From Nitrospira sp. (GTDB lineage: Bacteria > Nitrospirota > Nitrospiria > Nitrospirales > UBA8639), in contig CP058931.1 in the NCBI GenBank assembly GCA_024760505.1, forward strand, positions 620,001 through 684,000: 64,000 bases of DNA, given 5' to 3'. Each line of letters begins with the position of its first letter. The first letter of the stretch is position 1. This document shows, one piece after another, positions 63,616 through 64,000 of this stretch. The position numbers were made by a program, and so were the translations under genes. The notes beneath the pieces are model-generated. The model was not told where the DNA came from. It saw nothing but the letters and a program-made list of their open reading frames with translations, and did not search any database.

Positions 63616-64000
63616 ATGGGTGGACATAGTCATTGGTCAACAATTAAGCGTCACAAAGGCGCACAAGATGCCAAGCGGGGGAAAATTTTCACGCGCGTGA
63701 TCCGTGAGATTTCCATTGCCGCTCGTAGCGGCGGCGACCCGGACGGCAATCCTGCTTTACGCCAAGCTATTGCGAAATCCAAAGAAGTGAATATGCCTGC
63801 CGATACGGTCAAACGGGCTATTCAGCGAGGTACCGGGGAACTTCCGGGAATGCAATTTGAAGAGTTTATGTTGGAGGGCTATGGACCAGGAGGCACAGCA
63901 CTTCTTCTAGAAATTTCGACCGATAAACGTAATCGGACGGTGGCCGAAGTTCGAAATATTCTTACGAAAAATAATGGCACGATGGCCGAAGCCGGCGCAG
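63616..64000 (+). CDS. yebC: YebC/PmpR-family protein, N-terminal part (3' end outside the window)
   Basis: The first 128 codons of a YebC/TACO1-like protein (MGGHSHWSTIKRHKGAQDAK, then FTRVIREISIAARSGGDPDGNPALRQAIAKS). Family members are transcription regulators or relieve ribosome stalling at proline runs, depending on subgroup. It is divergent from fmt and runs off the window edge. A 10-bp direct repeat CTGATATTAT occurs at 63559 and 63571, about 40 nt before the start. Confidence 0.93.
   Translation, partial: MGGHSHWSTIKRHKGAQDAKRGKIFTRVIREISIAARSGGDPDGNPALRQAIAKSKEVNMPADTVKRAIQRGTGELPGMQFEEFMLEGYGPGGTALLLEISTDKRNRTVAEVRNILTKNNGTMAEAGA

Overview
The window most likely comes from a chromosome of a Nitrospira-type bacterium, an autotroph that fixes carbon by the reductive TCA (rTCA) cycle. 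The main evidence is a nearly contiguous rTCA gene set: two-subunit ATP-citrate lyase, aconitase, fumarate reductase, succinyl-CoA ligase, a monomeric isocitrate dehydrogenase and a five-gene 2-oxoacid:ferredoxin oxidoreductase. The genus is an inference from this content and from the repeat types; no rRNA or other marker gene is present to prove it. Most genes lie on the minus strand. I see no tRNA or rRNA gene, CRISPR array or intact transposase.

Layout. 1-11.5 kb holds the end of hflC, a pentapeptide-repeat protein, a long palindromic intergenic repeat, a soluble PAS-GAF-PAS histidine kinase, two very small membrane proteins, a COG0523 (CobW-like) GTPase, a SIMPL-domain protein, a TraB-family protein, an M24B aminopeptidase P and a STAS protein. 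11.7-20.1 kb is accessory-looking. It carries recQ with a C-terminal helix-turn-helix extension, a decayed copy of that recQ 3' end, a secreted calcium-loop protein, a DUF4145 protein, a DUF433/DUF5615 toxin-antitoxin pair, intergenic palindromes, slyD, a DEDDy exonuclease and two lipoproteins. 20.4-25.9 kb has two unrelated exported hydrolases (a zinc metallopeptidase and a beta-lactamase-fold serine hydrolase) that end in almost the same cysteine-rich tandem-repeat tail, followed by a DsbA-like thiol oxidoreductase.

26.2-39.8 kb is the carbon-fixation core. aclB-aclA-acn-frdB-frdA-sucC-sucD run in one direction as a probable operon of about 10 kb, and icd lies upstream with a class I methyltransferase between them. 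The regions upstream of aclB and icd share an unusually similar block of about 70 bp. It contains a sigma70-like promoter (TTGCAG, 17 nt, TACAAT) preceded by a conserved sequence with two TTTTGA-like half sites. This looks like a common switch for the cycle. A further rTCA-type enzyme, the 2-oxoacid:ferredoxin oxidoreductase (beta-gamma-delta-epsilon-alpha), lies at 48.0-52.2 kb with its own terminator.

40.0-43.7 kb is a minor-pilin operon (pilD-fimT-pilV-pilW-pilX) with a divergent stand-alone LuxR-type DNA-binding protein. 44.0-47.8 kb holds rlmB, cysS, a VTT-domain membrane protein and surE. 52.7-64 kb is mostly housekeeping: an M23 peptidase, cutA, a lipoprotein, thrH, gph, a receiver domain carrying its own C-terminal membrane helix, lolA, ftsK, rsmA, fmt and the start of yebC.
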